From contig NZ_JQMW01000009.1 in assembly GCF_000744935.1 (NCBI RefSeq), forward strand, positions 1,264,417 through 1,328,416: a DNA stretch of 64,000 nt, read 5' to 3'. Shown here piece after piece: positions 62,628 through 64,000 of this stretch. Made by a program: the position numbers and the translations under genes. The notes under the pieces are model-generated. The model did not search any database, was not told the DNA's origin, and was given only the letters and a program-made list of their open reading frames with translations. Source of the DNA: Clostridium sp. KNHs214 (GTDB lineage Bacteria; Bacillota; Clostridia; Clostridiales; Clostridiaceae). Every line of letters begins with the position of its first letter. The first letter of the stretch is position 1.

Positions 62628-63999
62628 ATGAAAAGAATAGATTTAGTATACAATTCTATAAAAACATTAGATAAAGGTAGTGGAGTAACCACTATTGAAG
62701 TTAGTGAATTGTTAAATTTAGAGAGGTCTAATATAAGTAAAGACTTAAATTTACTAGTTAATGAAGGCTTATTATATAAAAATAGTTCGAGACCTGTAAA
62801 ATACTTTTTAAACAATTCTACTAATGTAGATTTTACGGCAAAATCATCTATGGATAATCTAGCTTATCTCTATCCATCATTGATACCATCTATAAAACTA
62901 GCTAAAACAGCTATTTTGTATCCAGATAACGGAATGAATTGCCTGATTATCGGAGACACTGGTGTTGGTAAATCCATGTTAGCAAAATTAATGCATGAAT
63001 ATGCTAAATCACTAGATATTAAGAAAAACATGCCTTTTCTACATTTTAACTGCTCAGATTATTCAAATAACACCCAGCTATTAAGTTCCCATCTTTTTGG
63101 CGTAAAAAAAGGCACCTTTACTGGTGCAACTGAAAACAGAGCTGGACTAATAGAGCAGGCTGACGGAGGTATTTTATTCTTAGATGAAATACACAATCTT
63201 CCTAGTGAAGGTCAAGAAATGCTTTTTGTGTTTATGGATACAGGCTACTTTAAGAGATTTGGAGAGGTAACAAAAAAAATTCATTCTTCCGCTCGTATAA
63301 TCTGTGCAACAAATAAGGATATAAGCTCTTCTCTTTTAGATACATTTATAAGGAGAATTCCAATAAAAATTTACATACCGGGATTAGAGGAAAGGCTTTT
63401 AGAGGAAAGACTTACCCTTGTAGAATATTTTATAAAAAATGAAAGTATAAAACTAAATAAGCCTATTTGGGTATCCTATAACACAATGCTTTGTTTATTA
63501 TCCTATCATTGCCCTTATACATGTAGGTCAGTTGAAAAATGATATTAAACTAGCCATTGCTAACGCTTATTCAGACTATTTTATTCATAATAAGAAACAA
63601 ATTAAAATAAATAGTCCCGATTTACCTGATGAATTAAAAAACATGCTAAATACTCAATTATCTCAAGAAAGGGTTTTATTAGATTCCTTAGATATGGTAG
63701 GATGGCTATTTTTATATGATAAAATTCCGTAATAACTAGTCATTCATTTTTAAAGCAGAAGCATATTATTCTCAATAGTTTTAAAAAGCTAATAAAGGAT
63801 ACTGCTAGTAAATATGATTAATAAAGAAATAAGCAGTGAAGCTATCATTGACTTTTTTATAGATTATCTAAATATAATTAAAGATGTTGCTTCAAGTTAT
63901 CAATACAGCCTTAATAATTCTGCATACGAGGAGTTCTTATCAAGTTTATCCAATTTAGATAATGAACTTACAAACTATTTCACTGATGATATAGTAAAA
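62628..63999 (+). pseudogene. LevR-like sigma-54 activator, broken by frameshifts (runs off window)
   Basis: N-terminal winged HTH (about 1-60), then an AAA+ domain with Walker A GDTGVGKSMLAKLM, GTFTGA (sigma-54 loop, in HLFGVKKGTFTGAT) and Walker B GGILFLDEIHNL. Near 63521 one extra base in TATACATGTAGG breaks the frame; the next frame continues as VGQLKNDIKLAIANAYSDYF and stops at about 63731. More fragments follow (63785-, 63808-64000) in other frames and look like later domains. An inactive activator of the neighbouring operon. Confidence 0.78.
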
Positions 64000-64000
64000 A

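Overview
This is a strongly AT-rich Firmicutes chromosome segment. The spore coat protein, the many PTS systems, the clostridial repeat elements and frequent TTG/GTG starts behind strong AGGAGG-type sites point to Clostridium sensu stricto, probably near C. sporogenes / C. botulinum group I. The genus is well supported; the species is a guess. Almost all genes lie on the minus strand. I saw no rRNA, tRNA, prophage or CRISPR array.

Layout. 1-1.6 kb: 5' part of an HTH/TPR regulator with a palindrome-rich leader, then an IS3 relict. 1.7-9.2 kb: an amino-acid permease and a sulfur block (CoA-disulfide/persulfide reductase with rhodanese domain, full-length YeeE/YedE permease, divergent LysR regulator, and a split YeeE permease whose two halves flank tusA). 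9.5-13.5 kb: soluble PocR chemoreceptor, malic enzyme and aspartase. 14-20.6 kb: two DUF421 membrane proteins with a CotF-like coat protein, an NTF2-like protein, a PhzF-family protein and a metallophosphoesterase. 20.9-25.8 kb: N-acetylmuramic acid uptake and cleavage (murQ, murP, PHP protein, RpiR regulator, EIIA-Glc). 25.9-30.6 kb: MgtC-like protein, VanZ-like protein, Mur ligase (Mpl/MurC type) and a prenyltransferase-repeat protein. 31.2-34.8 kb: mannitol-type PTS with an SDR dehydrogenase and a GntR regulator. 35.7-40.5 kb: hypA, an 898-residue flavin/Fe-S oxidoreductase and hypB, with a divergent FadR-type regulator. 40.6-41.8 kb: a frameshifted M6 metalloprotease.

42-56 kb is a cluster of export and sensing modules: an HTH plus membrane-protein pair, two two-component systems each followed by an ABC-2 type transporter, and an HTH/TPR regulator coupled to an ABC exporter. 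The style is that of cell-envelope or peptide-antibiotic detoxification loci. 56-64 kb: a dicarboxylate/amino-acid symporter, an IS110-family element with a long leader able to hold a bridge RNA, a relict that looks like a tnpB 3' end with its omega RNA, and a sigma-54-type operon (glycosylasparaginase, CutC, EIIA-Lac) whose LevR-like activator is broken by frameshifts.

The most striking theme is small non-autonomous hairpin elements. Family A (four copies, about 157 bp) is one long palindrome flanked by TTA. Family B (eight copies, 84-313 bp) has TGATTA...TAATCA ends and 5-bp target duplications that can be read by eye at most copies. Family C (two copies, about 95 bp) ends in stems followed by T-runs. 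The elements sit at gene 3' ends. Three B copies lie within a few bases of a stop codon, and one sits inside the loop of a terminator-like hairpin. Several gene relicts (metallophosphoesterase tail, TPR regulator tail, internally deleted ABC/HTH locus) indicate repeated duplication and decay.
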